A model generated the notes under the pieces. That model made no database searches. It saw nothing but the letters and a program-made list of their open reading frames with translations, and had not been told where the DNA came from. From CAG-791 sp963655255 (lineage in GTDB: Bacteria; Bacillota; Clostridia; Lachnospirales; Lachnospiraceae): a DNA stretch of 64,000 nucleotides. Both the position numbers and the translations under genes were made by a program. How positions within the stretch are numbered: position 1 is the stretch's first letter; each line of letters starts with the position of its first letter. Location of the stretch: the NCBI GenBank assembly GCA_963655255.1, contig CAVKEB010000003.1:62001-126000 (forward strand). The letters are read 5' to 3'. Below, one piece after another: positions 25,783-35,944 of this stretch.

Positions 25783-26159
25783 TTTGTAATACCCTCCCTC
25801 TTCCTTTCTCTGACGCAATCCGCGCCGTTTTGCTTTACTTAAACTCATAATTGTGCATAATGCACATTTATATTTTCTTTGTTCCTATCTTTTTATACAA
25901 TTTATCATTTTTCGTTGTGATATTATATTCAGAAAACGGATAGATTCTTACGGAAAGTGACTTTTCTGCTTCCTGCCGCCACCACAAGCCGCAGAAGAGC
26001 ATTTTTCTGCACTTTCTTCTTGATTTTGATCTGACAGTCTCTTATGGTAAGAGTCGTTATGTGATAAAAAGTGATTTTTTATTCCGGAATGTGACCAGTT
26101 TAAGAGATATCTCCAACGGACTGGCTTATCATTTTTGATCAAAGGATTCAGAAAACAAA
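25783..26159. other. Divergent control region of the glycan operon and araC
   Basis: 377 AT-rich bases without a gene. It holds the palindrome described separately at 25852-25866 and several TATA-rich stretches that could be promoters for either direction, but no clear -35/-10 pair can be fixed by eye. No terminator or riboswitch is visible. Confidence 0.6.
25852..25866. promoter_or_regulatory. Perfect palindrome, candidate operator
   Basis: TGTGCAT-A-ATGCACA, a perfect 7+1+7 palindrome about 70 bases upstream of the solute-binding protein ATG. Its place between the operon and a divergent AraC-type regulator makes it a candidate regulator site. AraC proteins more often use direct repeats, so another dimeric regulator is possible. 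Confidence 0.5.
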
Positions 26160-27059
26160 ATGCGTCCCGTTCTTGCCTATTCTTTCAATATTGCTTCTCC
26201 GGTTTCCTTCAGCCGTGCCGGCAAATTCGAGGCCCTGCACGACGACTGGATGCATGCCGCATCCCGTCTGGAAGATTTCGAGCTGATCATTGTCACGCAG
26301 AATGATCTCTATCTCAGCTACCAGGACATCAAATATACGGTTCACACCGGAGAATATCTGCTGCTCTCTCCTCATCCAAAGGAACATACGAAAGAGGAGC
26401 TGGGACAGCTTCGCAAAGGATTTCAGAAATCAAAGTGCAGCTTCTACTGGATGCACTTCAACTGTCAGGATGTGGCGGAACGAACGGATCTGAATGTCGA
26501 TTATATCAATGACGGGCGGAGCAACATCCTCATCCCGGTTCACGGGATGCTCGCGGTCCCCGAGAGGGCGCTGCTGATGATGGTGCAGCTCCAGGACAGC
26601 ATTCTCTCTGGCTACGGACTTCACTACTTTGACCTGCTGGCGACCCTGATTCTGAGTGAAATTGCCAATCAGCACCTTCTCCGCTACCAGAGGGATCCGC
26701 AGCCCCGCAACAACGGTTCCCGGCAGCTGTTCAGTGATATTTCCGGATACATCAGCCATGAAATCGCCAAACCGCTCCGCGTCGCGGAAATTGCCGCGCA
26801 GTTCGGCTACAATGAAAAATATCTGTCACGGCTGTTCAAGCGCTACACCGGTCTGGGGCTGAAGCAGTACATTCTGAATCAGAAAATCCGGCGTGCAGAT
26901 TTCCTGCTGGTCGATTCTGCGCTTCCGATCTCTGAGATTGCCTCCAGCCTCGGATTCTCCAGCTACCACAGTTTCGAACGGACCTATCTGGCCTGCCGCT
27001 CCATGACGCCGACCACCTACCGGCAGCTGTATGCCAGAAAAATTAACAACCATGCGTAA
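26160..27059 (+). CDS. AraC family transcriptional regulator
   Basis: A 299-residue regulator with an N-terminal cupin-like sensing region and two helix-turn-helix motifs at the C-terminus: LRVAEIAAQFGYNEKYLSRL (residues 205-225) and ISEIASSLGFSSYHSFERTY (260-280), ending with the AraC signature MTPTTYRQ. The N-terminal pocket likely senses a sugar. It is divergent from the CUT1 operon, which suggests it activates that operon. The ATG at 26160 has AAAGGA upstream. Confidence 0.92.
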   Translation: MRPVLAYSFNIASPVSFSRAGKFEALHDDWMHAASRLEDFELIIVTQNDLYLSYQDIKYTVHTGEYLLLSPHPKEHTKEELGQLRKGFQKSKCSFYWMHFNCQDVAERTDLNVDYINDGRSNILIPVHGMLAVPERALLMMVQLQDSILSGYGLHYFDLLATLILSEIANQHLLRYQRDPQPRNNGSRQLFSDISGYISHEIAKPLRVAEIAAQFGYNEKYLSRLFKRYTGLGLKQYILNQKIRRADFLLVDSALPISEIASSLGFSSYHSFERTYLACRSMTPTTYRQLYARKINNHA

Positions 27060-27226
27060 TAAACAATGAACATGAAAACAGGCACAACTGCCATCATTGT
27101 GGAAATTCTTTGAGATGAACGCTTTTCAACCGGAATATCGGCGGAATGAATGAGATTCCATTCACTGTCATAAAGTATGTTCTGAGATTTTCACAGATAT
27201 ATCCGTAAGAGGACAACCGTATTGAT

Positions 27227-28564
27227 ATGTACCGTGATCTGACCAAAGGGAAAATTACATCATCGCTGCTTCTGTTCGCACTGCCCATGATTGCCGGAGA
27301 TCTGCTGCAGCAGTTCTACAATATCGCCGACACGCTGATTGTCGGCAGGATTCTCGGAACGCAGGCTCTTGCGGCCGTCGGGAGCGCCTACACGCTGATG
27401 ACCTTTCTGACATCCATCTTCCTCGGCCTGTCCATGGGCTCCGGCGCCCTGTTCTCCATTTACCGCGGAAAGGGAGAGGAATCTTCCCTTCGGAGCGCCG
27501 TCTGGCACGCATTCTCACTGATCCTCGCCGTGACGCTTCTCGTCAATCTGGCCGTTTACCTCTTCCTGGAACCAATCCTTGGTTTTCTCCGGGTCCCCGC
27601 CGAGGTCCGTCCGGGAATGCGGGAATATCTTCTCATTATCTTTGCGGGACTCCTTGCGACTTCCCTGTATAACTTCTGTTCCTGCCTTCTGCGCGCGCTC
27701 GGGAATTCCTCTGTTCCGCTCGCGTTCCTCGCCGTATCCTCGGTGATGAATGTCGGCCTGGATCTTCTCTTCGTCGCCATCTTCCGCCTCGGGATCTCCG
27801 GTGCAGCCTTTGCCACCATCCTGTCCCAGTATGTTTCCGGAATCGGCATTCTGCTCTATGTGCTCCTCCGCTGCCGGGAATTCCTCCCGTCCCGGAAAGA
27901 GCTCCATTACAATCCGCAGATTCTCCGCGAAATCGCAGATCTCTCTTCCCTCACCTGCCTGCAGCAGTCCGTGATGAACTTCGGCATTCTCATGGTGCAG
28001 GGGCTCGTCAACAGCTTCGGTCCGGTCACCATGGCCGCCTTCGCCGCCGCCGTCAAGATCGACACCTTCGCCTATCTCCCGGTGCAGGATTTCGGCAACG
28101 CCTATTCCACCTTTGTTGCGCAGAACTACGGCGCCGGGAATTTGACAAGAATCCGGAAAGGAACCCGGGAAGCCTTCGGCATCAGCACTGTCTTCAGCCT
28201 GGTTCTCTCTCTTTTCGTCTGCCTGTTCGCCTCGCCGCTGATGCAGATTTTCGTGAATGTTTCCGAAACCGCAGTCATCGCCTCCGGCGTCCGGTATCTC
28301 CGGGTGGAGGGGGCCTTCTACTGCGGTATCGGATGCCTGTTCCTCCTGTATGGATATTACCGCGCCGTCAAACGGCCAGGCATGTCCGTCGTCCTGACGG
28401 TGATCTCCCTTGGCACCCGCGTACTCCTTGCCTATCTTCTCGCCGCAGTCATCGGCGAGACCGGCATCTGGATCTCCATCCCCATCGGCTGGGGACTGGC
28501 CGATCTGACAGGACTTCTGTACATGAAGCGCAGCAGGAACGCGGTCTCCTTCGGAAAGCTCTGA
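27227..28564 (+). CDS. MATE family exporter
   Basis: A 445-residue, twelve-segment MATE transporter. It starts MYRDLTKGKITSSLLLFALP with QQFYNIADTLIVGRILG, and its second half carries AAAVKIDTFAYLPVQDFGNA followed by QNYGAG. It belongs to the DinF/NorM-like group that expels small organic molecules. AAGAGGA lies about 13 bases before the ATG, somewhat far. It is 167 bases downstream of the araC gene on the same strand and ends 12 bases before the convergent second GH2 gene. Substrate unknown. Confidence 0.92.
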   Translation: MYRDLTKGKITSSLLLFALPMIAGDLLQQFYNIADTLIVGRILGTQALAAVGSAYTLMTFLTSIFLGLSMGSGALFSIYRGKGEESSLRSAVWHAFSLILAVTLLVNLAVYLFLEPILGFLRVPAEVRPGMREYLLIIFAGLLATSLYNFCSCLLRALGNSSVPLAFLAVSSVMNVGLDLLFVAIFRLGISGAAFATILSQYVSGIGILLYVLLRCREFLPSRKELHYNPQILREIADLSSLTCLQQSVMNFGILMVQGLVNSFGPVTMAAFAAAVKIDTFAYLPVQDFGNAYSTFVAQNYGAGNLTRIRKGTREAFGISTVFSLVLSLFVCLFASPLMQIFVNVSETAVIASGVRYLRVEGAFYCGIGCLFLLYGYYRAVKRPGMSVVLTVISLGTRVLLAYLLAAVIGETGIWISIPIGWGLADLTGLLYMKRSRNAVSFGKL

Positions 28565-28576
28565 GGATTCACAGGG

Positions 28577-31405
28577 CTATGCCTCCGTCTGGAACTGCAC
28601 CGGCACAACCTCCGGCACTTCCTTCGTCCCATAGACCCATATCCGCTTTGCCTCTCCCGGCATCAGGAAAAAGGCGTTGTCACTCAGATGCGTCCGGTCA
28701 TCCCGGCACTTCAGCACCACGGAAGGGACAAACTCCGTGCTCTTCAGCGTAAGGCATACGTTCTCTCCCTCCACGGCTTCCGTGTGCACTTCAATGGCTG
28801 CCTCCGGGAACTTCACCTTCCGGAACAAAGCCCTCATGCTGATTGCCGTTTCATACTCGGGATGGTTCCGGCACCGCACGAACCAGAATCCGCCTTCGCT
28901 TCTCCGATCCTCTTTCGGATCGGAGCCCTGTTCCGCATAGAAGCCTTGTCCGTCTGTTTCCTCGAGGAACACGTTCTTCTCTTCCTGCGTCAGTTCATAC
29001 TCCCACGCCGAATGACGCGGCAGGGCAGCCGCCGGAAGCTCACGGGTCCTCGTCCACGTGGGAATTCCCTGCCCCCAGCCGCAGAATCCGATCTCCAGCC
29101 AAAGCTCCTGGTCCTCTTCCGTCTCATTCATTACCTTCAGCATGACACTGCCGTTTTCTTTTTCCCGAAGGATCATCTTATGCGGTGCAAAAGCCCGCCG
29201 GAGCGGATAGAAATCCAGTTTTCTGGTCAGATAGTAATCAATGACCGTCCATCCTGTCTCCGGCCAGCAGTCATTGTACATCCAGATCAGCATTCCGGAT
29301 CCGTAAGGGCGAAACCGCACCGCCTCCGCCATTTCCTGATAGATGTATCCCTGCATCAGTGCGCCGTAGAACAGATATTCCTCCGGTGTGATGTCCTGTA
29401 CGTCCCGCGCATGATTTTCGATCATGTCCAGAATATACTCTCTCTTCCACGGCTGCTCCCCGTGATGCTTCCATACCGGGCTCTCAAAGGAGAAGTCCTC
29501 TCCCTCCTTCAATCCGAGCGCCCTTTTCATGCTGCTCACGGAAAGGCAGCCGTGGATTCCGAATTCACTGGAGAATCTCGCGGGGAAGCGGTCGAATGCC
29601 TCCGGTTCAAAGGAATAACGGAACCGGTTTAATTCGTCGCGCCGAAGGAAATTCCACGCGTGCGTATCACCGTACAGAGCACTGTTCGCGTATTTTCCCG
29701 TCTCCGGATCCGGGGAAATCTCCGGATACTCTCCCCGCATCACCCTTGGCGTCGGAGCTCCGAAATAGGGAGAACTCGGCATATAAAACGCCGTCGGAGC
29801 ATTCGCACGCAGAATTTCCGGGAGAATTTCATTGTAAATCCGAGCTCCCCAGAGCTTCGGCGGTCTCCTGCCGAACCAGTCCGTCACGCTCTCGTGAATC
29901 TCATTTCCGCCGGTCCAGATCGCCATGCAGGGATACTGCGCAAGACGCCTCGTCTGATATTCCGCTTCCGCCGCCGCTTCTTTCCGGAACTCGTCCGTAT
30001 CCGGATAATACGCGCAGCAGTACATGAAATCCTGGAAAACAAGGATTCCCTGCTTCGTACATTCCTCATAGAAAACATCCGGCTCATAGAGGCCGCCGCC
30101 CCAGACACGCAGCATGTTGAAATTGCACGCGGCGGCTTCTCTGACCAGGTACTGATAACGCTCTCTCCGGATGCGAAGATACAGAGAATCCGCCGGAACC
30201 CAGTTCCCGCCGCGGCAGAATACCTTCTCTCCGTTTACGAGAAGATCAAATCGTCTGCTGTCCTCATCGATGCGGTCCTGGCAGATCCGGATGGTCCGGA
30301 TCCCGACCAGATCATCGTCCAGTGTCCTCGTTCTCCCTGCACAGGTCAGCTCCGCATGCAGCCGGTACCGGTTCTGCGGTCCGCAGCCGTTCGGCCACCA
30401 CAGCCTGGCATCCGGTATTTCAACGCGAAAGCTGCAGAAATTCCGGCCACCCGCAAGGTACAGATCCTTTCTTCCCTCACAGACCTTTCTTCTCTCCGAC
30501 CTTCTCTCCTTTTCCTGAAGAGGCGCAGAATTCTGCAGACCGGAAGAAGCTGTCTCTTCCTTCTCCTCGTCCGCATTCTCCATAGAATCCGCCGGTTCTT
30601 CCAGTTTCCACACAAGACACGCATCTTCCGCCTGCTCCATCCGGGTCTTGTCAATGGCAAAGAAGATCTCCGCCTGCGCGGTCCCGTCTTCACGAATCTC
30701 CAGAGTATCCACGCGGTGTCTTGAAATCACTGCGCCGCTCCAGCCGCGGATTTCCATTCTGCCCCCGATGCCGCAGGTCGGCACGGAAGGACACCAGTCC
30801 CAGCCGTAGGTGTACTGCGGCTTGCGCAGATAAAAACGGCTGTCATTGTCGCAGTAGTCCATGGCGCAGAACCACGACATCCGGTCTATCCCGTGTCTTT
30901 CTTCCGTTCCATTGGTCAGCCGGACCGCAATCTCGTTGATTCCCTCCCGGAGATATTCTTTGATATCCGCTTCCAGCGGCCGGTATACGCTGTCATGCTC
31001 CGCGCAGGGGATCCCATTGATCAGCACCTCTGCATGATAGTCCACCAGTTCCAGAAACAGCCGGATTTCATCCTCCTGCAGAAGATCTTTGCTCACCCGA
31101 ACCTCGCGCACCAGCCACCAGGCCACATCCGATACCCACTGGCAGTCTTCCGTGTGCATTCCTTCCAGCGGCTCCCGGACGATTCCTGCGCGGATCAGGC
31201 CTTCCGTCACATCTCCCGGAAGCGTCATGTCCAGAAATCCATCTTCCGAAAGCCATATCTTCCGTTTTCCCCGGTCTCCGACCTTCCGGACTTCAATCTG
31301 TTCCCTGCGGGTGCGGTCCAATCCCAGAACCTTCTGCGCCTGCGCCGCCGCAACGGTCTGATATTCCGCACGCATTTTCCAATTTCCAGCCAGATCCAAT
31401 ACCAT
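28577..31405 (-). CDS. Glycoside hydrolase family 2, beta-mannosidase-like (second copy)
   Basis: A 942-residue cytoplasmic GH2 enzyme with the same plan as the protein at 19.8 kb: a jelly-roll with KPQYTYGWDWCPSVPTCGIG, acid/base Glu in AIWTGGNEIHESVTDW (around 500), and nucleophile Glu in ARFSSEFGIHGCLSVSS (around 625). An extra Glu-rich insert of about 40 residues (around 275-320) separates the jelly-roll from the next domain and makes it longer than its paralogue. GAGGGG precedes the ATG. It lies 21 bases after an AGCS symporter gene, an unusual partner. Confidence 0.9.
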   Translation of the reverse strand: MVLDLAGNWKMRAEYQTVAAAQAQKVLGLDRTRREQIEVRKVGDRGKRKIWLSEDGFLDMTLPGDVTEGLIRAGIVREPLEGMHTEDCQWVSDVAWWLVREVRVSKDLLQEDEIRLFLELVDYHAEVLINGIPCAEHDSVYRPLEADIKEYLREGINEIAVRLTNGTEERHGIDRMSWFCAMDYCDNDSRFYLRKPQYTYGWDWCPSVPTCGIGGRMEIRGWSGAVISRHRVDTLEIREDGTAQAEIFFAIDKTRMEQAEDACLVWKLEEPADSMENADEEKEETASSGLQNSAPLQEKERRSERRKVCEGRKDLYLAGGRNFCSFRVEIPDARLWWPNGCGPQNRYRLHAELTCAGRTRTLDDDLVGIRTIRICQDRIDEDSRRFDLLVNGEKVFCRGGNWVPADSLYLRIRRERYQYLVREAAACNFNMLRVWGGGLYEPDVFYEECTKQGILVFQDFMYCCAYYPDTDEFRKEAAAEAEYQTRRLAQYPCMAIWTGGNEIHESVTDWFGRRPPKLWGARIYNEILPEILRANAPTAFYMPSSPYFGAPTPRVMRGEYPEISPDPETGKYANSALYGDTHAWNFLRRDELNRFRYSFEPEAFDRFPARFSSEFGIHGCLSVSSMKRALGLKEGEDFSFESPVWKHHGEQPWKREYILDMIENHARDVQDITPEEYLFYGALMQGYIYQEMAEAVRFRPYGSGMLIWMYNDCWPETGWTVIDYYLTRKLDFYPLRRAFAPHKMILREKENGSVMLKVMNETEEDQELWLEIGFCGWGQGIPTWTRTRELPAAALPRHSAWEYELTQEEKNVFLEETDGQGFYAEQGSDPKEDRRSEGGFWFVRCRNHPEYETAISMRALFRKVKFPEAAIEVHTEAVEGENVCLTLKSTEFVPSVVLKCRDDRTHLSDNAFFLMPGEAKRIWVYGTKEVPEVVPVQFQTEA

Positions 31406-31426
31406 CGATTTTTCCCCTCGTCACGT

Positions 31427-32821
31427 TCAAACTTTTTCCTGACGGCTCTTTTTCTTCTCTTCGTAATCCTTCAGCGCTGCGACCGCTTCTCTCGACATCG
31501 GAATCAGCGCGATCATATTGAATACCGTCATGAGTCCGATGCCGACATCGCCGAGATCCCAGACGAAGGTATACGCCGCAAGACACCCGATAAAGAGATT
31601 GATCAGCGCAACGATCTTATAGATGGTCTGCGGTGCCCACTTGTCGCCGAACACATACGCCACATTGGAACGCGCGTAGAACAGAACGCCAAGAAATGTG
31701 GAGAAGCAGAACAGGCCCAGCGTAACCGCAATGAAAATGACGCCCGCCTCTCCGAAGTGATACCGCATGGCCGCCTGCAGAAGGTCCATTCCCGCCAGCC
31801 CCTGCGTCACTTCCTGCGGCGCGAGCAGCATGACGAAAGCCGTGCAGCTGCAGATCACAATCGTATCAATGAATACGCCGAGCGACTGGAGGAGTCCTGC
31901 CTTCACCGGATGATCCACATCCGCCGTCGCCGCAGCGCACGGAGCGGAACCGGATCCCGCTTCATTGGAGAACAGGCCTCTTTTCACGCCGTTCATCAGA
32001 ATCGTGCCAAAGCTCCCCGCCGCGAACTGACGGATTCCGAACGCCTCCTCGAAGATCCGGGCGAACACGCCAGGGAGCGCGGAGAAATTATTGATGATGA
32101 CGAACAGCGTCAGGAAAATATAGAACCCTGCCATGACCGGCACAATGAAGTCCAGCACCTTCACGGTGACATTCCTGCGAAGGACAATGGCCGCGCCGAT
32201 CGCGCACAGGAGCACCGCCGTCACGATCGGCGGCATATGAAACGCATTGCTGAACGCCGCAGAGACGGAGTTCCCGCTCACCTGACTGATGCCGCACCAG
32301 CACAGAAGTCCCGAGAGCGCGAACAGCACCGCCACAATGCTCTTTTTCTTCTTCCCGTGCAGAAGATCATGAATATAGTAGGCCGGACCGCCGCGATAGC
32401 CGCCGTACAGAGGATCGTTCTTCCGATGAATCTGTGCCAGCGTCGCCTCCACGAAGGCCGTGCTGGATCCGATGACCGCCGTCACCCACATCCAGAAGAC
32501 CGCTCCTGCACCTCCCGCCGAAACCGCCGCCACCACGCCGACCAGGTTGCCCATGCCGACGCGGGTCGCCGTGGAGACAATCAGTGCCTCCAGACCGGAC
32601 ACGCTGCTCTTCTTCTCCGGATCAATTTTCTTCTCCGCCGCGACCCGGATCATTTCCGGAAACAGGCGCACCGGCAGAAATCTCGTCCGGATCGTGCAGA
32701 AAATTCCCGCCGGAATCAACAGGACAATCAGAAGAGAAACCCCCAGCGAGGAGCCGCCCGGAAGCGGAATCCGGATCCAGTCTCCCCATAATAAGTTGTA
32801 AACCGCCTGAAATACCCCCAT
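31427..32821 (-). CDS. Sodium:alanine/glycine symporter (AGCS family)
   Basis: A 464-residue transporter with about eleven hydrophobic segments. GVFCTIRT-like N-terminal FCTIRTRFLPVRLFPEM, SVSGLEALIVSTATRVGMGN with LVGV, and GLFSNEAGSGSAPCAAATAD are the AGCS (AlsT/GlyT) signatures. It imports Ala or Gly with Na+. The frame extends to 32866, but the ATG at 32821 (MGVFQAVYNLLWGDW) has GGGAAAGGA and is preferred. The upstream region holds a truncated structured repeat (R3). Confidence 0.93.
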   Translation of the reverse strand: MGVFQAVYNLLWGDWIRIPLPGGSSLGVSLLIVLLIPAGIFCTIRTRFLPVRLFPEMIRVAAEKKIDPEKKSSVSGLEALIVSTATRVGMGNLVGVVAAVSAGGAGAVFWMWVTAVIGSSTAFVEATLAQIHRKNDPLYGGYRGGPAYYIHDLLHGKKKKSIVAVLFALSGLLCWCGISQVSGNSVSAAFSNAFHMPPIVTAVLLCAIGAAIVLRRNVTVKVLDFIVPVMAGFYIFLTLFVIINNFSALPGVFARIFEEAFGIRQFAAGSFGTILMNGVKRGLFSNEAGSGSAPCAAATADVDHPVKAGLLQSLGVFIDTIVICSCTAFVMLLAPQEVTQGLAGMDLLQAAMRYHFGEAGVIFIAVTLGLFCFSTFLGVLFYARSNVAYVFGDKWAPQTIYKIVALINLFIGCLAAYTFVWDLGDVGIGLMTVFNMIALIPMSREAVAALKDYEEKKKSRQEKV

Positions 32822-32887
32822 TGTCTTTTCCTTTCCCCATGAAGTGATGAATGCCATGCTCCACACATCTTATCATAGATTTTTATA

Positions 32888-32962
32888 CGTCAGCACCGTT
32901 GCTGCTGTTTGAACGTGACATATCGATGTCATTTTCAAACTGATACCTCACTGAGGCAAAAA
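32888..32962 (-). repeat. Structured modular repeat, truncated copy R3
   Basis: Reverse-strand order: half of an A stem (TTTTGCC, 32955-32961) with CCTC-AGT-GAGG, a full C stem (arms 32907-32921 and 32926-32940, one mismatch and one wobble), and the distal half of hairpin B. It lies about 65 bases upstream of the AGCS ATG, so here the GAGG is not a ribosome site. It may be part of a leader shared with, or divergent from, the kinase gene. Confidence 0.75.
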
Positions 32963-33048
32963 CGGCTGTGATTTTTTACAATCTCCGCCTGCTTAATGTT
33001 ATAATCCAGATTATTGTCGCAATTCATCATAGATACAGGTTCCTGATT

Positions 33049-35937
33049 ATGAATTTAAATAAATCTGATTCTCTTTCCATCACCATCCGTCTGTCCCGCA
33101 CTGCGGTCCGCCGGGTGATTGCCGCTGTCATTTTTCTGACAGTTCTGCTTATGCTGCCCGCACAGACCGTTCTCGCGGCATCCGCCTCCGATGACACAGA
33201 CCGGCAGCAGATTGTCCGCGTCGGATATTACACCTCCCGCCGTTTTCAGGAGGGAGCTGCGGACGGAGAGCCCAAGAGCGGCTACAGCTATGAATATCTG
33301 CAGAAGGTTGCCTCCTACACCGGCTGGAAATACGAATATGTCTACGGAGACTGGGAGGAATTGTATCAAGAGCTTCTTGCCGGCGACATTGACCTGATGG
33401 CAGGCATTTCCTATACCGATGAACGCGCGCAGCAGCTCAATTTCTCCGATGCCGTCATTCTGCAGGAAACGTTCTATATCTATAAGTCCCCTTCGGATTC
33501 CTCCATCAAAAGCGGAGACATCCGTTCTTTTTCCGGGAAACGGATCGGCGCCACGACCACCCATAAAATGTACGACCGCCTCCTGCAGTGGAAGGAAGAA
33601 AACGGGGCTGACATCGACATTGTCCTCTATGATGACATCCCGGACTGCATCAACGCCTTTTTTGCAGGCGAGGTGGATGCCTTCATCAGCGCCGTCAACA
33701 TGGCTGCCGGTTATTCCGGCATCGCTCCCGTGGAAGAAATCGGAAAAGAACCCTACTACATCTGCACGGCAAAAGGCCGCACGGACCTCCTGCAGTCCCT
33801 GAACTCCGCCACAACCATCATGCAGGAGCAGGACAGCCGGTTTTTAAACGAGCTGCAGACCAAATATGAGGTAGATACGTCCATCTCCGTCCTTCTGTCC
33901 AAGGCGGAAGAGGACTGGCTCAGGGTGCACAGCACCATCACGGTCGGCTATCTCAACAACTACCTTCCCTACAGCGACACAGCGGCCGACGGATCGGTGA
34001 CCGGCCTTGTCTCCAATATCGTTCCCCAGCTTTTCAGCCGTCTTCCCGGCAACTACCGGCCCGAACTGACCTATATCGGCTATGACAACCAGGCAGATAT
34101 GTTCGACGCGCTCCGAAACGGGGACGTGGACTTTCTCTTTCCTGTCGGCGGGCAGTCCTGGTATGCGGAGCAGGAGGGGTATCTGCAGAGCTCCGATGTC
34201 GTGACCGTCAGCATGGACCTGGCCTACCTCGGAACGTATTCGTCAGAGGACACTCTGTCCCGCATTGCCGTGAACCGCAGCAATCTGATGCAGTATTACT
34301 ATACGATCTCCAACTTCCCGGATGCCGAGATCATAGAATGTGACTCCATCGAAGACTGTCTGCAGACGGTCCGAAACGGCAGCGCAACCTGCACCGTCAT
34401 CAATTCGCTGCGGGCGTCCGGCCTGATCAACACCGAGAGCAAGCTGCACATTGTCCCGCTGGAGATCTCCGACTCGCGCTGCTTCGCCGTCTCCTCGGAC
34501 AACCGCGAGCTTCTGACCATTCTCAACCACGGTCTCAGCATTCTGGGAGATAATTACGGGACCGGCGTTGCCTATCAGTACATCAACGGCCTGATCCAGT
34601 ACACCGCCATGGATTTTATCCGGGACAATCTCCCTGTGTTCTACTCCCTGGCGCTGCTCGTTCTCCTTGCTGTGATTCTCGTTCTGATCCGCGGATACCG
34701 CCGCCGTCAGCGCGAGGCAGCGAAGGAGCTGCAGCAGAAGAAACAGCTGGAAGAGGCTCTTTCACAGGCGCAGCAGGCCAATCATGCGAAGACGGTCTTC
34801 CTCAACAACATGTCCCATGACATCCGGACTCCCTTGAACGGAATCATCGGGATTCTCGACATCAACAGCAAGAGCAATGATCCGGAGCTGATCCGGAGAA
34901 ACCGCGAAAAGGCAATCGCTGCCGCCGATCATCTCCTGGGGCTTGTGAATGACGTTCTGGAAATGAGTAAAATGGAGAGTGGAGAAACGGTTCTGACCCG
35001 GGAGCCGCTCTCGCTTCCGGAACAGGAAAGGGAGGTGCTGGATATCATCGATATGCAGGCTTCTCAGGCAGGGATCACGCTGACTCACGAGGGAGATCTT
35101 TCTGACTGTCCTGCCGTTTACGGAAGTCCCCTGCACCTTCGGGAAATCCTGATCAACATTCTCGGGAATTCCATCAAATACAATAAGCCTGGCGGATCCA
35201 TCGTCTGGAAAAGCTCCTGCTCGCAGCAGGGTGAAGAGCGCCTTGTCTATACCAGCATCATCACCGACACCGGCATCGGCATGAGTCCGGACTATCTGCG
35301 GCATATTTTCGAGCCGTTTTCACAGGAGGGGCACGATGCGCGGACCGTTTACCACGGCTCCGGCCTTGGCATGTCCATTGTGAAGTCTCTCCTGGAACAG
35401 ATGGGCGGCACGATTGATGTCGCCAGTACGCAGGGCGTCGGCAGCACCTTTACCATTGTCCTGCCCTTCGACATCGTTCATGACCAGCCCCTTCCTGTGT
35501 CCGCCCCGGCAGAGAAGCCAGCCGATCTCTCCGGCATGCGGATTCTCCTCGCGGAGGACAATGACCTGAATCTCGAAATTGCCCGCTACTATCTGGAACA
35601 GGCGGGCGCCGTCGTGACCACCGCCCGGAATGGAGAAGAAGCCGTATCGCTCTTCGTTCATTCGCTTGAGGGAAGCTTTGATCTGATCCTGATGGACATC
35701 ATGATGCCTGTCATGAATGGTCTGGCGGCCTCGAAGGCGATCCGTGCGAGCGGAAGAAAGGATTCCTCCTCCATTCCGATCATCGCCATGACCGCCAATG
35801 CGTTTGAAGAGGACCGCCAGTCGAGCCTCGCCGCGGGCATGAACGATCATCTGACCAAGCCCCTGAATGCGGAGAAATTCCTTGCGACGGTAGCGAAATA
35901 CCGTCCCGGGAAGAAATCATCAGAGACATCTGTGTAA
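33049..35937 (+). CDS. Hybrid histidine kinase with two periplasmic solute-binding domains and a receiver
   Basis: About 962 residues (start at 33049; a GTG at 32968 is possible but less likely). Order: signal/anchor (VIAAVIFLTVLLMLPAQTVL); two SBP_bac_3-type domains (QIVRVGYYTSRRFQEG near 50, STITVGYLNNYLPY near 300); transmembrane helix (LPVFYSLALLVLLAVILVLI, around 530); HisKA (NNMSHDIRTPLNGIIG, phospho-His); ATPase (DTGIGMS, GSGLGMSIVK); and a REC domain (LLAEDNDLN, LILMDIMMPVMNG with the phospho-Asp, TKPLN). It is EvgS/BvgS-like and senses a small solute such as an amino acid. It neighbours the Ala/Gly symporter. No output regulator is adjacent. Confidence 0.92.
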   Translation: MNLNKSDSLSITIRLSRTAVRRVIAAVIFLTVLLMLPAQTVLAASASDDTDRQQIVRVGYYTSRRFQEGAADGEPKSGYSYEYLQKVASYTGWKYEYVYGDWEELYQELLAGDIDLMAGISYTDERAQQLNFSDAVILQETFYIYKSPSDSSIKSGDIRSFSGKRIGATTTHKMYDRLLQWKEENGADIDIVLYDDIPDCINAFFAGEVDAFISAVNMAAGYSGIAPVEEIGKEPYYICTAKGRTDLLQSLNSATTIMQEQDSRFLNELQTKYEVDTSISVLLSKAEEDWLRVHSTITVGYLNNYLPYSDTAADGSVTGLVSNIVPQLFSRLPGNYRPELTYIGYDNQADMFDALRNGDVDFLFPVGGQSWYAEQEGYLQSSDVVTVSMDLAYLGTYSSEDTLSRIAVNRSNLMQYYYTISNFPDAEIIECDSIEDCLQTVRNGSATCTVINSLRASGLINTESKLHIVPLEISDSRCFAVSSDNRELLTILNHGLSILGDNYGTGVAYQYINGLIQYTAMDFIRDNLPVFYSLALLVLLAVILVLIRGYRRRQREAAKELQQKKQLEEALSQAQQANHAKTVFLNNMSHDIRTPLNGIIGILDINSKSNDPELIRRNREKAIAAADHLLGLVNDVLEMSKMESGETVLTREPLSLPEQEREVLDIIDMQASQAGITLTHEGDLSDCPAVYGSPLHLREILINILGNSIKYNKPGGSIVWKSSCSQQGEERLVYTSIITDTGIGMSPDYLRHIFEPFSQEGHDARTVYHGSGLGMSIVKSLLEQMGGTIDVASTQGVGSTFTIVLPFDIVHDQPLPVSAPAEKPADLSGMRILLAEDNDLNLEIARYYLEQAGAVVTTARNGEEAVSLFVHSLEGSFDLILMDIMMPVMNGLAASKAIRASGRKDSSSIPIIAMTANAFEEDRQSSLAAGMNDHLTKPLNAEKFLATVAKYRPGKKSSETSV

Positions 35938-35944
35938 ACAGTAC

